From Bolinopsis microptera (taxonomy: Eukaryota > Ctenophora > Tentaculata > Lobata > Bolinopsidae): a DNA stretch of 64,000 bases. How positions within the stretch are numbered: the first letter of the stretch is position 1; each line of letters starts with the position of its first letter. Under the pieces are notes generated by a model. The model was not told the DNA's origin, searched no databases, and saw only the letters and a list, made by a program, of their open reading frames with translations. The translations under genes were made by a program, and so were the position numbers. The stretch lies in NCBI RefSeq assembly GCF_026151205.1, contig NC_087077.1, positions 6,658,483 to 6,722,482 on the forward strand. Direction: 5' to 3'. Below are positions 12,525 to 25,800 of this stretch, piece by piece.

Positions 12525-12979
12525 CGATATGAGGGTTGATGAGGCCAAAATCGGGATCGGAATGATCGGAATTGATCGGGTTGGACCCCCCCCACATATT
12601 ACGTAATCAATATTTTAGCAATTTTTACCCCCTCCCCCTCCGTAATCAACCGTAATCAAGACCCAAGCCCCCTCCGCCCCTGCTGACAGCAATATTACGT
12701 AATAATGGCCTGACCCCCCTAACTTTTTTCCCTAGAAAACACTTTTCTCTAGGTTTCATGCTACCCTGATCATGCTATCGTGATGAGCCGAAATCATTGT
12801 TATGATATCCGGCCAAGCACCTTCTAAAATACTTACTATTATAGCCTGATATCTGATCAATTTCTAAATTTTATCACTATCAGAGTGAAATTAAGTGGAA
12901 TTTGAATTAAAATATTGTCAAATTGTTATTATTCTAGATAAGAGGGTAAAAGAAAATGTTGATTACGTTATCAACGACC

Positions 12980-13014
<35 letters not shown>

Positions 13015-13073
13015 TCAACCGTAATCATTACGCCCCCTCGGCTGATTACGTAATATGTGAACGACCCCTTATG
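12525..13073. mobile_element. MITE-like element with GGGGTCGTTCAC termini
   Basis: The left part has cacatattacgtaatcaat followed by C-rich sequence. The right part ends with gattacgtaatatgtgaacg then acccctta, the reverse complement of the same terminus. A run of about 33 C lies in the middle. Other copies sit at 9238, 45978 and 46730-46844. Internal sequence is non-coding. Whether this is one element or two adjacent copies is uncertain. Confidence 0.6.
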
Positions 13074-13266
13074 TCAAATAAAACAGATCCAGAGAGAAGG
13101 GTAAACCATATTTTAGCTGACTTGTTGCTGAATAATGGTCGGGCGTAGTTGTGTAGCTATAGTATACAACAGCTACAGAGGCGTAACATTATGTGTAATG
13201 GCATTATTTTGTAATACTCTGCCATACCACAAAAAATAAAGTAACGTTTTTCATTAGAGAGTTAGA
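13074..13266. other. Spacer
   Basis: No feature recognised. Confidence 0.4.
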
Positions 13267-13805
<539 letters not shown>

Positions 13806-14002
13806 TGTAAAACACATCACGTCACTGTTTTGGTCGTTGATTACAAAATATATATCTGCACATATCGTAACTGAAACTGGTCGTCCTACTCGGTGGAAAA
13901 CACATCACGTCACTGCACATATCGTAACTGGAACTGGTCGTCCTACTCGGTGGAAAACACATCACGTCACTGCACATATCGTAACTGAAACTGGTTGTGT
14001 CA
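13806..14002. repeat. 57-bp repeat, about three copies
   Basis: The unit includes ctgcacatatcgtaactgaa, actggtcgtcctactcggtg and gaaaacacatcacgtca. Its length, a multiple of three, keeps short frames open on both strands. It is unrelated in sequence to the 57-bp satellite at 5230-8512. Confidence 0.9.
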
Positions 14003-14618
14003 GTGGAAGAGTCCACAAAATGAAGAGCATGTTTTAAGGATGAACCAGCCGCGATTTATTATTTATTGTAAATATTTTGAGGGATGGGAACCGGACACGA
14101 GGGCGGAGGACACGAGGGCGGTACCAAACACCGTTCTAAATGATAAACTAGCAATTTGAACTTGTAACATCACACAATTGAATTTAACTTTTGTTTATTA
14201 GCGTCAACCAACTTTTAATTTAATACACATTAATGATTGATTAATATATTTTAGCTGTTACCATAATATATGTATATATTATATAACTATATAATTATAA
14301 ATATATATAATTTAATTACATCTGATGAGACTTTACTGGCAAAACATTAGATTAAACGTGTTTTTTGATGTCAGGTTGACGTTAAGCTTAGCTGGAAGAA
14401 TTGGATCTACTCACGTGTAAATTTGAAACAAAACATAGTGATTTGACAAATTTAATAATCACCAGATTTAAACGAGCAAAAAATTGAGAGATTTTCCATT
14501 TACTTTTTCCTTTTACTTAAATATCTCAGCCAACTCAACACCCCCTCCCCACAACTCAGCAGCAGATTTGTGACAAACCCGATCTTCTGAATATCACAGA
14601 TAGATGGCATCTTTTATG
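14003..14618. other. AT-rich spacer
   Basis: No gene recognised. There is a TATATA-rich patch near 14265-14315. Confidence 0.4.
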
Positions 14619-14619
14619 A

Positions 14620-15163
14620 ACCCATTATATCGTACCAGTACTGTTGAAGGTACATAGTGTGGCTGGACCAATGTTTCCATTATATCGTACCAGTACTGTT
14701 GAAGGTACACAGTGTGGCTGGACCAATGTTTCCATTATATCGTACCAGTACTGTTGAAGGTACATAGTGTGGCTGGACCAATGTTTCCATTATATCCTAC
14801 CAGTACTGTTGACGGTACACAGTGTGGCTGGATCAATGTTTCCATTATATCTTACCAGTACTGTTGAAGGTACACAGTGTGACCAATGTTTCCATTATAT
14901 CCTACCAGTGCTGTTGAAGGTACACAGTGTGACCAATGTTTCCATTATATCCTACCAGTACTGTTGAAGGTACACAGTGTGGCTGGACCAATGTTTCCAT
15001 TATATCCCACCAGTACTGTTGAAGGTACACAGTGTGGCTGGACCAATGTTTCCATTATATTCTACCAGTACTGTTGAAGGTACACAGTGTGGCTGGACCA
15101 ATGTTTCCATTATATTCTACCAGTACTGTTGATGGTACACAGTGTGACCAATGTTTCCATTAT
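14620..15163. repeat. 55/50-bp tandem repeat
   Basis: About ten copies of a unit with gtaccagtactgttgaaggt, acacagtgtggctggaccaa and tgtttccattatatc. A 50-bp variant lacks gctgg, so two length classes alternate irregularly. The word gtaccagtactg..ggtac is partly self-complementary. Confidence 0.9.
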
Positions 15164-15926
15164 CCTAGGAGTGCAGCAGATGTGCTTGCTGTAAAAACCT
15201 GATACACAGTTATACAGGTGGTGTAGTTATACAGGTGGTGTAGAGTCTACCTGTACACTGTAGACCTGGTTATTTTACATTCATTAGTGTTGTGAGATTC
15301 GTGTAGCAGCACTGTACAGATAGCTGGTGATCTATTTCACGTAACGCCAATATTTAAATTTTAGAATATTATAATTATTGTTTCTGTTGTTGTTATAAGA
15401 AGTTCCGGTTATTTCTAGTGGTATAAGTGTAGTATCAGTAGTAATACTAGTATTTCTCTTATTTTACTGCTTTGTAACTCCTTTAAGTCTGGAACTCTGG
15501 AGCGTGTCCTTGTTTGATTCAGTAAACTCACTATAATGTCGCGTTTTGTTGCATTTTAAATGGGGACTTCTGCTGGAGAATTTAAAATTGTAACGCCTTC
15601 CCTTTAACTCTCAATCGTTTGAATTTGGTTTAATTACATAAAAGGTTGAGTATATAATATCTATACTAATAGTAGTGACGGGTTACACTAGTAGTACACC
15701 CCACTAAAATATTCCCCATTTACCTGTAACTCTGTAGTCCCCCCACGCTGTTCCACAGTTCACTGCACGTTTTACAAGGTAGCACAAAACATTTAACAAC
15801 TTTATTTAGCGATTTTAGTGAAGGTGTGACATAAATAAGACATAATCTAAATCATCATTATAACATGTATCTTACTATTTTGCAGTCGGTTAAAGGTTTC
15901 GCAGTCACCACAACCTAAACTTAGAC
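15164..15926. other. Spacer, no gene recognised
   Basis: Unique-looking AT-rich sequence. A 20-bp word (ttatacaggtggtgtag) is present twice near 15210-15245. No splice-bounded open frame. Confidence 0.4.
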
Positions 15927-16290
15927 CAAGCAGTGTTCAGTATTTTAACTAAACCACACAGTGTTCAGTATTTTAACTAAACCACACAGTGTTCAGTATT
16001 TTAACTAAACCACACAGGATTCAGTATTTTAACTAAACCACACAGTATTCAGTATTTTAACTAAACCACACAGTGTTCAGTATTTTAACTAAACCACACA
16101 GTGTTCAGTATTTTAACTAAACCACACAGTGTTAAGTATTTTAACTAAACCACACAGTGTTCAGTATTTTAACTAAACCACACAGTGTTCAGTATTTTAA
16201 CTAAACCACACAGTGTTCAGTATTTTAACTAAACCACACAGTGTTCAGTATTTTAACTAAACCACACAGTGTTCAGTATTTTAACTAAAC
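15927..16290. repeat. 28-bp tandem repeat
   Basis: Thirteen copies of tgttcagtattttaactaaa plus ccacacag, directly abutting with no unique spacers, which excludes a CRISPR-type arrangement. Copies are almost identical. Confidence 0.95.
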
Positions 16291-16578
16291 AACTAAAATT
16301 CTCGACCAGTTCAGGACTGATGAGCTAACTGGTGATGTTCACATGTTTTGTGATCATGTGTTGTTATTTGTCGCAATTAAATAGGACAATTAAATAGGAC
16401 AACAGTCGTATTTTCGGTAACTAAATTCGGACAAGAGTTGTGTTACATAAATAGGGTGTAACACTTATATCTACTTTCTACTAATCATTTAAATTAATTA
16501 ATATACCGTTGAATAATTATTGATATTTGATTGCTACTAAACAGGAAACAGGATTTACTAAATTCATTTTCATTTTAG

Positions 16579-16814
16579 GTTTAGCTTATGAAGATTGAAA
16601 CGAGAACAGAAGATAATGAAAAAAGAAAAACGATATTACCAGAAGATAGCATGTAAGATAACTACAGCTATTGTGAAACTACCCTGAAGTAAACATCTTC
16701 ATTCTACATCAGCCCTTCTTCCTGCTGTTACCAACAGAAGTGTTATCAGTGTAAAGATCTGTTTAGCAGTTACTATCCTACACCGGAAACATTACATTGT
16801 ACAAGATCGCACCT
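16579..16814 (+). other. Putative 5' untranslated region of the DGK gene
   Basis: Sequence just upstream of the proposed DGK start. A pyrimidine-rich acceptor-like site ends at 16578 (tcattttcattttag). A short upstream open frame of 22 codons begins with ATG at 16588 and stops before the DGK ATG. A donor-like gtaaga lies at 16653 and a good acceptor (ttcctgctgttaccaacag) ends at 16737, so a small 5' UTR intron is possible. All of this is inference; transcript ends are not visible. Confidence 0.35.
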
Positions 16815-16880
16815 ATGTCAGATGGAGCTGCAAGGGAAGAAGTAGACACTCCTGAGCCTGCATCCCCTCCCCACACTCAG
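16815..16880 (+). CDS. DGK coding exon 1 (N-terminal, Pro/Ser-rich)
   Basis: Encodes 22 residues starting [10 protein letters not shown] and ending [11 protein letters not shown], in phase 0 to a gtaaat donor. The acceptor of exon 2 (20341) continues with [12 protein letters not shown] in phase. The last 27 nt of coding sequence and the donor are the founding unit of the array that follows. An upstream ATG cannot be excluded, and the sequence before this ATG (cacct) is a weak initiation context. Confidence 0.65.
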
Positions 16881-19800
16881 GTAAATACACTCCTGAGCCT
16901 GCACCCCCTCCCCACAATCAGGTAAATACACTCCTGAGTCTGCATCCCCTCCCCACAATCAGGTAAATACACTCCTGAGTCTGCATCCCCTCCCACACTC
17001 AGGTAAATACACTCCTGAGTCTGCACCCCCTCCCCACAATCAGGTAAATACACTCCTGAGTCTGCACCCCCTCCCCACACTCAGGTAAATACACTCCTGA
17101 GTCTGCACCCCCTCCCCACACTCCTGAGTCTGCATCCCCTCCCACACTCAGGTGAATACACTCCTGAGTCTGCACCCCCTCCCCACACTCAGGTAAATAC
17201 ACTCCTGAGCCTGCACCCCCTCCCCACACTCAGGTAAATACACTCCTGAGCCTGCATCCCCTCCCCACACTCAGGTAAATACACTCCTGAGTCTGCACCC
17301 CCTCCCCACACTCCTGAGTCTGCATCCCCTCCCCACACTCCTCAGCCTGCATTCCCTCCCCACACTCAGGTAAATACACTCCTGAGCCTGCACCCCTCCC
17401 CACACTCCTGAGTCTGCACCACCTCCCCACACTCCTGAGTCTGCATCCCCTCCCCACACTCCTCAGCCTGCATTCCCTACCCACACTCAGGTAAATACAC
17501 TCCTGAGTGTGCATCCCCTCCCACACTCAGGTAAATACACTCCTGAGCCTGCATCCCCTCCCCACACTCAGGTAAATACACTCCTGAGTCTGCACCCCCT
17601 CCCCACACTCCTGAGTCTGCATCCCCTCCCCACACTCAGGTAAATACACTCCTGAGCTTGCATCCCCTCCCCACACTCAGGTAAATACACTCCTGAGTCT
17701 GCACCCCCTCCCCACACTCAGGTAAATACACTCCTGAGTCTGCACCCCCTCCCCACACTCCTGAGTCTGCATCCCCTCCCCACACTCCTCAGCCTGCATT
17801 CCCTCCCCACACTCAGGTAAATACACTCCTGAGCCTGCACCCCTCCCCACACTCCTGAGTCTGCACCACCTCCCCACACTCCTGAGTCTGCATCCCCTCC
17901 CCACACTCCTCAGTCTGCACCCCCTCCCACACTCAGGTAAATACACTCCTGAGTGTGCATCCCCTCCCACACTCAGGTAAATACACTCCTGAGTCTGCAT
18001 CCCCTCCCCACACTCAGGTAAATACACTCCTGAGTCTGCATCCCCTCCCCACACTCAGGTAAATACACTCCTGAGCTTGCATCCCCCTCCCACACTCAGG
18101 TAAATACACTCCTGAGTCTGCACCCCCTCCCCACACTCAGGTAAATACACTCCTGAGCCTGCACCCCCTCCCCACACTCAGGTAAATACACTCCTGAGTC
18201 TGCATCCCCTCCCACACTCAGGTAAATACACTCCTGAGCTTGCATCCCCTCCCACACTCAGGTAAATACACTCCTGAGTCTGCACCCCCTCCCCACACTC
18301 CTGAGTCTGCATCCCCTCCCACACTCAGGTAAATACACTCCTCAGCCTGCACCCCCTCCCCACACTCCTGAGTGTGCATCCCCTCCCCACAATCAGGTAA
18401 ATACACTCCTGAGTCTGCATCCCCTCCCACACTCAGGTAAATACACTCCTGAGCTTGCATCCCCTCCCCACACTCAGGTAAATACACTCCTGAGTCTGCA
18501 CCCCCCTCCCCACACTCCTGAGTCTGCATCCCCTCCCCACACTCAGGTAAATACACTCCTGAGTCTGCACCCCCTCCCCACACTCCTGAGTGTGCATCCC
18601 CTCCCCACAATCAGGTAAATACACTCCTGAGTCTGCATCCCCTCCCACACTCAGGTAAATACACTCCTCAGCCTGCACCCCCTCCCCACAATCAGGTAAA
18701 TACACTCCTCAGCCTGCACCCCCTCCCCACAATCAGGTAAATACACTCCTGAGTCTGCATCCCCTCCCCACACTCAGGTAAATACACTCCTGAGTCTGCA
18801 CCCCCTCCCCACACTCCTGAGTGTGCATCCCCTCCCCACAATCAGGTAAATACACTCCTGAGTCTGCATCCCCTCCCACACTCAGGTAAATACACTCCTG
18901 AGCTTGCATCCTCTCCCCACACTCAGGTAAATACACTCCTGAGTCTGCACCCCCTCCCCACACTCCTGAGTCTGCATCCCCTCCCACACTCAGGTAAATA
19001 CACTCCTCAGCCTGCACCCCCTCCCACAATCAGGTAAATACACTCCTGAGTCTGCACCCCCTCCCCACACTCAGGTAAATACACTCCTGAGTCTGCACCC
19101 CCTCCCCACACTCCTGAGTGTGCATCCCCTCCCCACAATCAGGTAAATACACTCCTGAGTCTGCATCCCCTCCCACACTCAGGTAAATACACTCCTGAGC
19201 TTGCATCCCCTCCCCACACTCAGGTAAATACACTCCTGAGTCTGCACCCCCTCCCCACACTCCTGAGTCTGCATCCCCTCCCACACTCAGGTAAATACAC
19301 TCCTCAGCCTGCACCCCCTCCCCACAATCAGGTAAATACACTCCTGAGTCTGCACCCCCTCCCCACACTCCTGAGTGTGCACCCCCTCCCCACACTCAGG
19401 TAAATACACTCCTGAGTCTGCATCCCCTCCCACACTCAGGTAAATACACTCCTGAGCTTGCATCCCCTCCCCACACTCAGGTAAATACACTCCTGAGTCT
19501 GCACCCCCTCCCCACACTCCTGAGTCTGCATCCCCTCCCACACTCAGGTAAATACACTCCTCAGCCTGCACCCCCTCCCCACACTCCTGAGTCTGCATCC
19601 CCTCCCCACACTCAGGTAAATACACTCCTGAGTCTGCACCCCCTCCCCACACTCCTGAGTGTGCATCCCCTCCCCACACTCAGGTAAATACACTCCTGAG
19701 TCTGCACCCCCTCCCCACACTCAGGTAAATACACTCCTCAGCCTGCATCAGGAGGGTTCAGGACCGAATGTTCGGCTGATTTCGGAACCGGCCGGATAAT

Positions 19801-22800
19801 TGAAAATTTTATTTTTTTAAAATTGCTCGATTGATTACGTTTACGAACCGTTAGTACTAGCTTGATCATCATTATGTGTGTCTGAGCTTTCTTCGCATGT
19901 GATTCCTGATAAAGTTTGAACTTACACCCAATTATCTAAAAATCGCATCATTTGTTATGATAGCTGTGTTTGCATCCAGTACTCAGGATGCTTTATTTCA
20001 CCATAGTTTTGTTCGAGGCTTAATCTGGTCGCTATAAATTCTGATTTTGAATTCGATCAGCGACGATTTTCTGCTTTGAGTGGCTTCCGAGTGAAATTTG
20101 TGGGTCTAAAATTAATATTAAACGGCCAATTTTCAATTTTCTAATAGCACTCAAAAGAACAACAGCACATGTTATGATACACATGTTATGATAAAGACAA
20201 ACAATCGCGATCAAGTTGAGAAGTATGGTTCGGTGCTATCGTAAGATAAAGTCTAGATGGTGGTATCAGTAAAATGGCAACAGATATATTTTCATTTACA
20301 TCGTCTCGCTCTATAAATGGTAAGATTTGACTGTTCGCAGAATGAGTCTACTGAGAAGCAGCATAACGTGGACAGTCTGAGTAGCGACAGTGACTACGAG
20401 GAAACCACTGCTACAGGTAGGGAACATGTTCCTGTGGGTCCAACGTATGGCCATAGTTATTAATTTCCATTGTAATCATGCTTCCGTGGTTAATGCCATT
20501 ATCTTAGAACGTTAGAACGTTAGAATTTAACGTTAATCTATGTTTTAATAACATTTGCTCAGAGGGAGAGGATGGAATTCACCGCAAAGCTTCTTGGAGG
20601 AAACTGTCAACTAACGTGTGTAGGAAAGGTATGTTTTACTCAACTAACGTGTGTAGGAAAGGTATGTTTTACTCAACTAACGTGTGTAGGAAAGGTATGT
20701 TTTACTCAACTAACGTGTGTAGGAAAGGTATGTTTTACTCAACTAACGTGTGTAGGAAAGGTATGTTTTACTCAACTAACGTGTGTAGGAAAGGTATGTT
20801 TTACTCAACTAACGTGTGTAGGAAAGGTATGTTTTAAGATTACTCAAGATAGCGGATAAACACCTTCAACTCTTTTAAATAATAATAACACCGTATTTTA
20901 AAGCGTGTTCTCCGATTAAAAGCGAACTGCAGCTCAGATAAGGTTTCCTCAGGGATCATGAAGGAAGGGCACCTCCTGAAGCACGCCTCCTCGTTTCAGC
21001 GATCCAAGAGATACCACTTTATCCTGAAGGAGGTCAGCGCATTTTTAATGCTTTTTAAGCCAAATCGTCATGGTTAAGGCTAATTTCCCATAAAGCGATA
21101 AAAATTTCAGTTACCTATCACAAAATTTCCATCAGTTAAAAAAAAAACTTGATTAAGAACGAATGAGTAGAATGAATAATATGACTGCAGGGGAAACTGT
21201 TCTACGGGAAGGATACTTGCAGCTCACTTCATGTGGAGGTGTCACTGACAGGGGCAAGTGTGGCGGAGTGCAGCAAGAAGAACGTCAACAACAGCTTCAC
21301 TGTAAGTTACCAGACCTTTTACCAGGGTACCAGGTAACCAGGATACCAGATTACTAGGTTACCAGGATACCAGGTTACCAGGTTACCAGGTTACCAGGAT
21401 ACCAGGTTACCAGGTTACCAGGATACCAGGTTACCAGGTTACCAGGATACCAGGTTACCAGGATACCAGGTTACCAGGTTACCAGGTTACCAGGTTACCA
21501 GAATACCAGGTTACCAGGATACCAGGATACCATGTTGACAGGATACCAGGATACTATGTTTCTTTTAAATGCATGACAATATGACAACCGACCACTTGCT
21601 GATGAAGATAACATCTCAGATAATATCCCCTCTGCGGTCTCACATGTTCTCAGCTGAAAACAGAAGAGATATGGAGGAGTGGATAGAAGCTATTTCTAGG
21701 AGTATAGCAGCTTCTAGCAGTGAGAAAAATTACGTAAGTTGTCGTCTGACGGTGGATATTGCGCAGTCTTATTTTGTGTGATATGGTGTGATATTGTGCA
21801 GTTTTATATTGTGTGATACAGAGTGATAAAGCTAATGCTGACTTCAGAAGCTAGAGTTTCCGGTGGTGGCTAAACACAACTGGTACACGAGTAGTTACTC
21901 CAGAGGGGCCTTCTGTAACGTGTGTAGGGAACTCCTCTCCCCTCTCAAACGATCAGTCCTCGCTTGTGAAGGTGCCGTGTAAACATAATCACATAATTTA
22001 TTTGTAATATGATAATTACTACCCGATCTGCTGACTCACCTTTATACTTGTAAACTCTAACAATGACACCCTGAATGTATATTTTGAAGAAAATGTTGTA
22101 ACTTTCAGTATGCCAGATGATGGCGCACAAGAAATGTGCCGCCAAAACAGCTGTATCTTGTAAATGGACTCACAAGGAGTCCATGCCAGCAAATGTAGCC
22201 TCCGATCACAATGTGAGTTCTGACAAAATAAATCTCACATCTGAGGGGGGGGGGGGCCCTCTACATGTTAGTTTAAAATACAGGGGGGGGGGCTCTACAT
22301 GTTAGTTTAAAATACAGGGGAGGGGGGGGGGGGCCTCTACATGTTAGTTTAAAATACAGGGGAGGGGGGGGCCTCTACATGTTAGTTTAAAATACAGGGG
22401 GGGGGGGGGCTCTACATGTTAGTTTAAAATACAGGGGAGGGGGGCCTCTACATGTTACTATGTTAGTTTAAAATACAGGGGGGGGGCTCTACATGTTAGT
22501 TTAAAATACAGGGGGAGGGGGGCCTCTACATGTTAGTTTAAAATACAGGGGGAGGGGGGCCTCTACATGTTAGTTTAAAATACAGGGGGGGGGGGCTCTA
22601 CATGTTAGTTTAAAATACAGGGGAGGGGGGCCTCTACATGTTACTATGTTAGTTTAAAATACAGGGGGGGCTCTACATGTTAGTTTAAAATACAGGGGGA
22701 GGGGGGCCTCTACATGTTAGTTTAAAATACAGGGGGAGGGGGGCCTCTACATGTTAGTTTAAAATACAGGGGGAGGGAGGCCTCTACATGTTAGTTTAAA

Positions 22801-25800
22801 ATACAGGGGGAGGGGGGCCTCTACATGTTAGTTTAAAATACAGGGGGAGGGGGGCCTCTACATGTTAGTTTAAAATATAAAGTACTTAATAACTCCACAC
22901 GCCCTGCATTGACTCTTGTTTGTTGTTCAGGCTATGATACACCAGTGGATGGAAGGGAACCTGACGTCCGGCTCCAAGTGTGGTTACTGTGATAAACTGT
23001 GTGGAGTTAGCAGAACCTGTCCTTCTTGGAGGTGCCTCTGGTGCCATCAAACGGTACATTTGTAACTGTTCAGCCAGCCAGACAATATATAGTAGTAATA
23101 TTAGTAATAAAATACTACTACTAGTAGTTTTAGTACTAGTACTAGTCTATCTTAAACCAGTCTAACTTTGACAGTACGAACGTTAGTTAGTATTTACTCA
23201 GCTTCAGTACCTGAACAGGTTTATCAGCTACATTTCAGCTTGTTGATTTGTATTTGTTGTGGTAGTTAACCTGAATGTGATGACTATCTCAGGTTCACGG
23301 AGGTTGCAGGAGCGTGATAACTGGGTACTGTGACATGGGACCCCAGGGCAACTCTATTCTTTCTCCACAGCACGTGTCCATGGCAGACACTCTCACTGTT
23401 ACAAGGGTAATACTCTCCGTTCTTTTGACACGTGACACGTTGTTTTGACACGTGACACGTTGTTTTGACACGTGACACGCTATTTGACACGTGACACGTT
23501 GTTTTGACACGTTACAAATCCGAACAGTGTAAAACATGGACTGCCTACTTTATTTGCTCTCCAACCGCTAGTTAAGTTAACACTGAACAAGGGTTCCAGT
23601 TATAACTTAAATTTCTCTATAATATCTCCCATTTTTTTCCTATAATATCTCCCATTCCTGACAGCAATTTTACTTGTTTCTTCAATTCATCATCAAAAGC
23701 AATGTATGAAGAATTTCTAATCACATTTATTGTACTATCTTTATTGTACTATCTTTATTGTACTATCTTTAATCTTTATTGTACTACCTTTATTGTACTA
23801 TTTTTATTGTACTATTTTTATTGTACTATCTTTATTGTACTATCTTTATTGTACTATCTTTATTGTACTATCTTTATTGTACTATATTTATTGTACTATC
23901 TTTATTGTACTATCTTTATTGTACTATCTTTATTGTACTACCTTTATTGTACTATATTTATTGTACTATCTTTATTGTACTATCTTTATTGTACTATATT
24001 TATTGTACTATCTTTATTGTACTATCTTTATTGTACTATCTTTATTGTACTATCTTTATTGTACTATCTTTATTGTACTATCTTTATTGTACTATATTTA
24101 TTGTACTATCTTTATTGTACTATCTTTATTGTACTATCTTTATTGTACTATCTTTATTGTACTATCTTTATTGTACTATCTTTATTGTACTATATTTATT
24201 GTACTATCTTTATTGTACTATCTTTATTGTACTATCTTTATTGTACTATCTTTATTGCACTATCTTTATTGTACTATCTTTATTGTACTATCTTTATTGC
24301 ACTATCTTTATTGTACTATCTTTATTGTACTATCTTTATTGTACTATCTTTATTGTACTATCTTTATTGTACAATCTTTATTGTACTATATTTATTGTAC
24401 TATCTTTATTGTACTATCTTTATTGTACTATATTTATTGTACTATCTTTATTGTACTATCTTTATTGTACTATCTTTATTGTACTATCTTTATTGTACTA
24501 TCTTTACTGTACTATCTCTACTGTACTATCTTTACTGTACTATCTTTATATCCGCTAGGTCCGCAACACACTAGGCTGCTGTCCGTTACTTGTTTTCATC
24601 AACTCCAAGAGTGGAGACGCGCAGGTAGTTAACCTGATTTATTTGTAACTTTTGCTTCTTTTGTTTCTTTCTCTTCTTCCGAGTTTTCAAAACCCTTTCT
24701 CTAATGAATTTGTTCAGGGAGTGAAGTTCCTAAGAAAGTTTAAAGAGCTGCTGAATCCAATACAAGTGTTTGACCTGATGAACGGAGGACCTATGCCTGG
24801 GTTAGTTATTGGAATATTTCACACACACGTTACAACAGATTGTAACGTCAAGTGCATCTTTAGTTTGTTATCCATTTAACTTCTATTAACTATGTTATAG
24901 TAAGTCAACAAGCAACATTTGGATATGGTGTTCAACAAAAGGTGCAAGGAGCACTTCTCAATAAGTACTAGTAGGTGGTTTGGTCTGATGAAGTATGTGC
25001 AGGTTGATGCTGTTTCAAGAGTTGGAGCAGTTCAGGGTGATGGTATGTGGAGGTGACGGGAGTGTGGGGTGGGTGCTCTCAGCTATAGACCAGCTAGAAC
25101 TGCACCAGCAGTGTCAGTTTGGTATTCTCCCGCTGGGAACTGGTAACGATCTAGCTAGAGTATTCGGGTGGGGGAGTGGCTTTGACAACGAGATACTGTT
25201 ACCTCAAGTACTGTTTGACTACAATCACGCTGGAGTAAAGATGTTGGACAGGTTAGTTAGGGGGAGGGGTAACAGAGTCTTCTCCCAACAATACAGGTAT
25301 CACGTTTGTTTTTCAGAAATTTTCCTTTTTTCAGCTGAAAATACTTGGTGAGTTAATCGCTGCTGAAGTTTGGCTACTTTATTTAATCATCAGCATGATT
25401 ATCGCAGGCATTACGTGTAACACAGTCGCGTACTTTTCATTTTATTGAAGTCTCTTAAAGATGACTGAAATGCAGGGGGGGAGGGGGGGGAGGGGAGGGG
25501 GCTATTATGTGCATATATTTGCAAAATGCACAAAGTATTATACAAAGTGTTATAGGTACATGTGAATGGTTTTTACCGGTTACTCCTCACGTACTGTGTT
25601 CACGTGCACGTCTACTAGACACGCACTGTAGCGGGGTTATGGTCTGTGGTACTTGGAGATGGTATTCGGGCGGTGTATCCTTTTACCATATATGGAATAA
25701 TGAGTAATGTATATTGTATGATGTTGACGGCTGCATAAGGTAATATATTTGCACTTGTGAAGGGGGAGGGGGTTACAATTCGCTCACTTGATGTCACACT

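Noticed and set aside
15927-16290. CRISPR-like array of 28-bp repeats
   Set aside because: Units abut with no unique spacers, and the genome is eukaryotic.
16877-19679. Series of ECIYLSVG-repeat minus-strand frames
   Set aside because: Antisense readings of the exon 1 donor array.
23702-24632. Three overlapping 259-300-codon hydrophobic frames
   Set aside because: All three are readings of the 14-bp minisatellite in DGK intron 10. They look like membrane proteins only because TTA/TTT/ATT codons recur.
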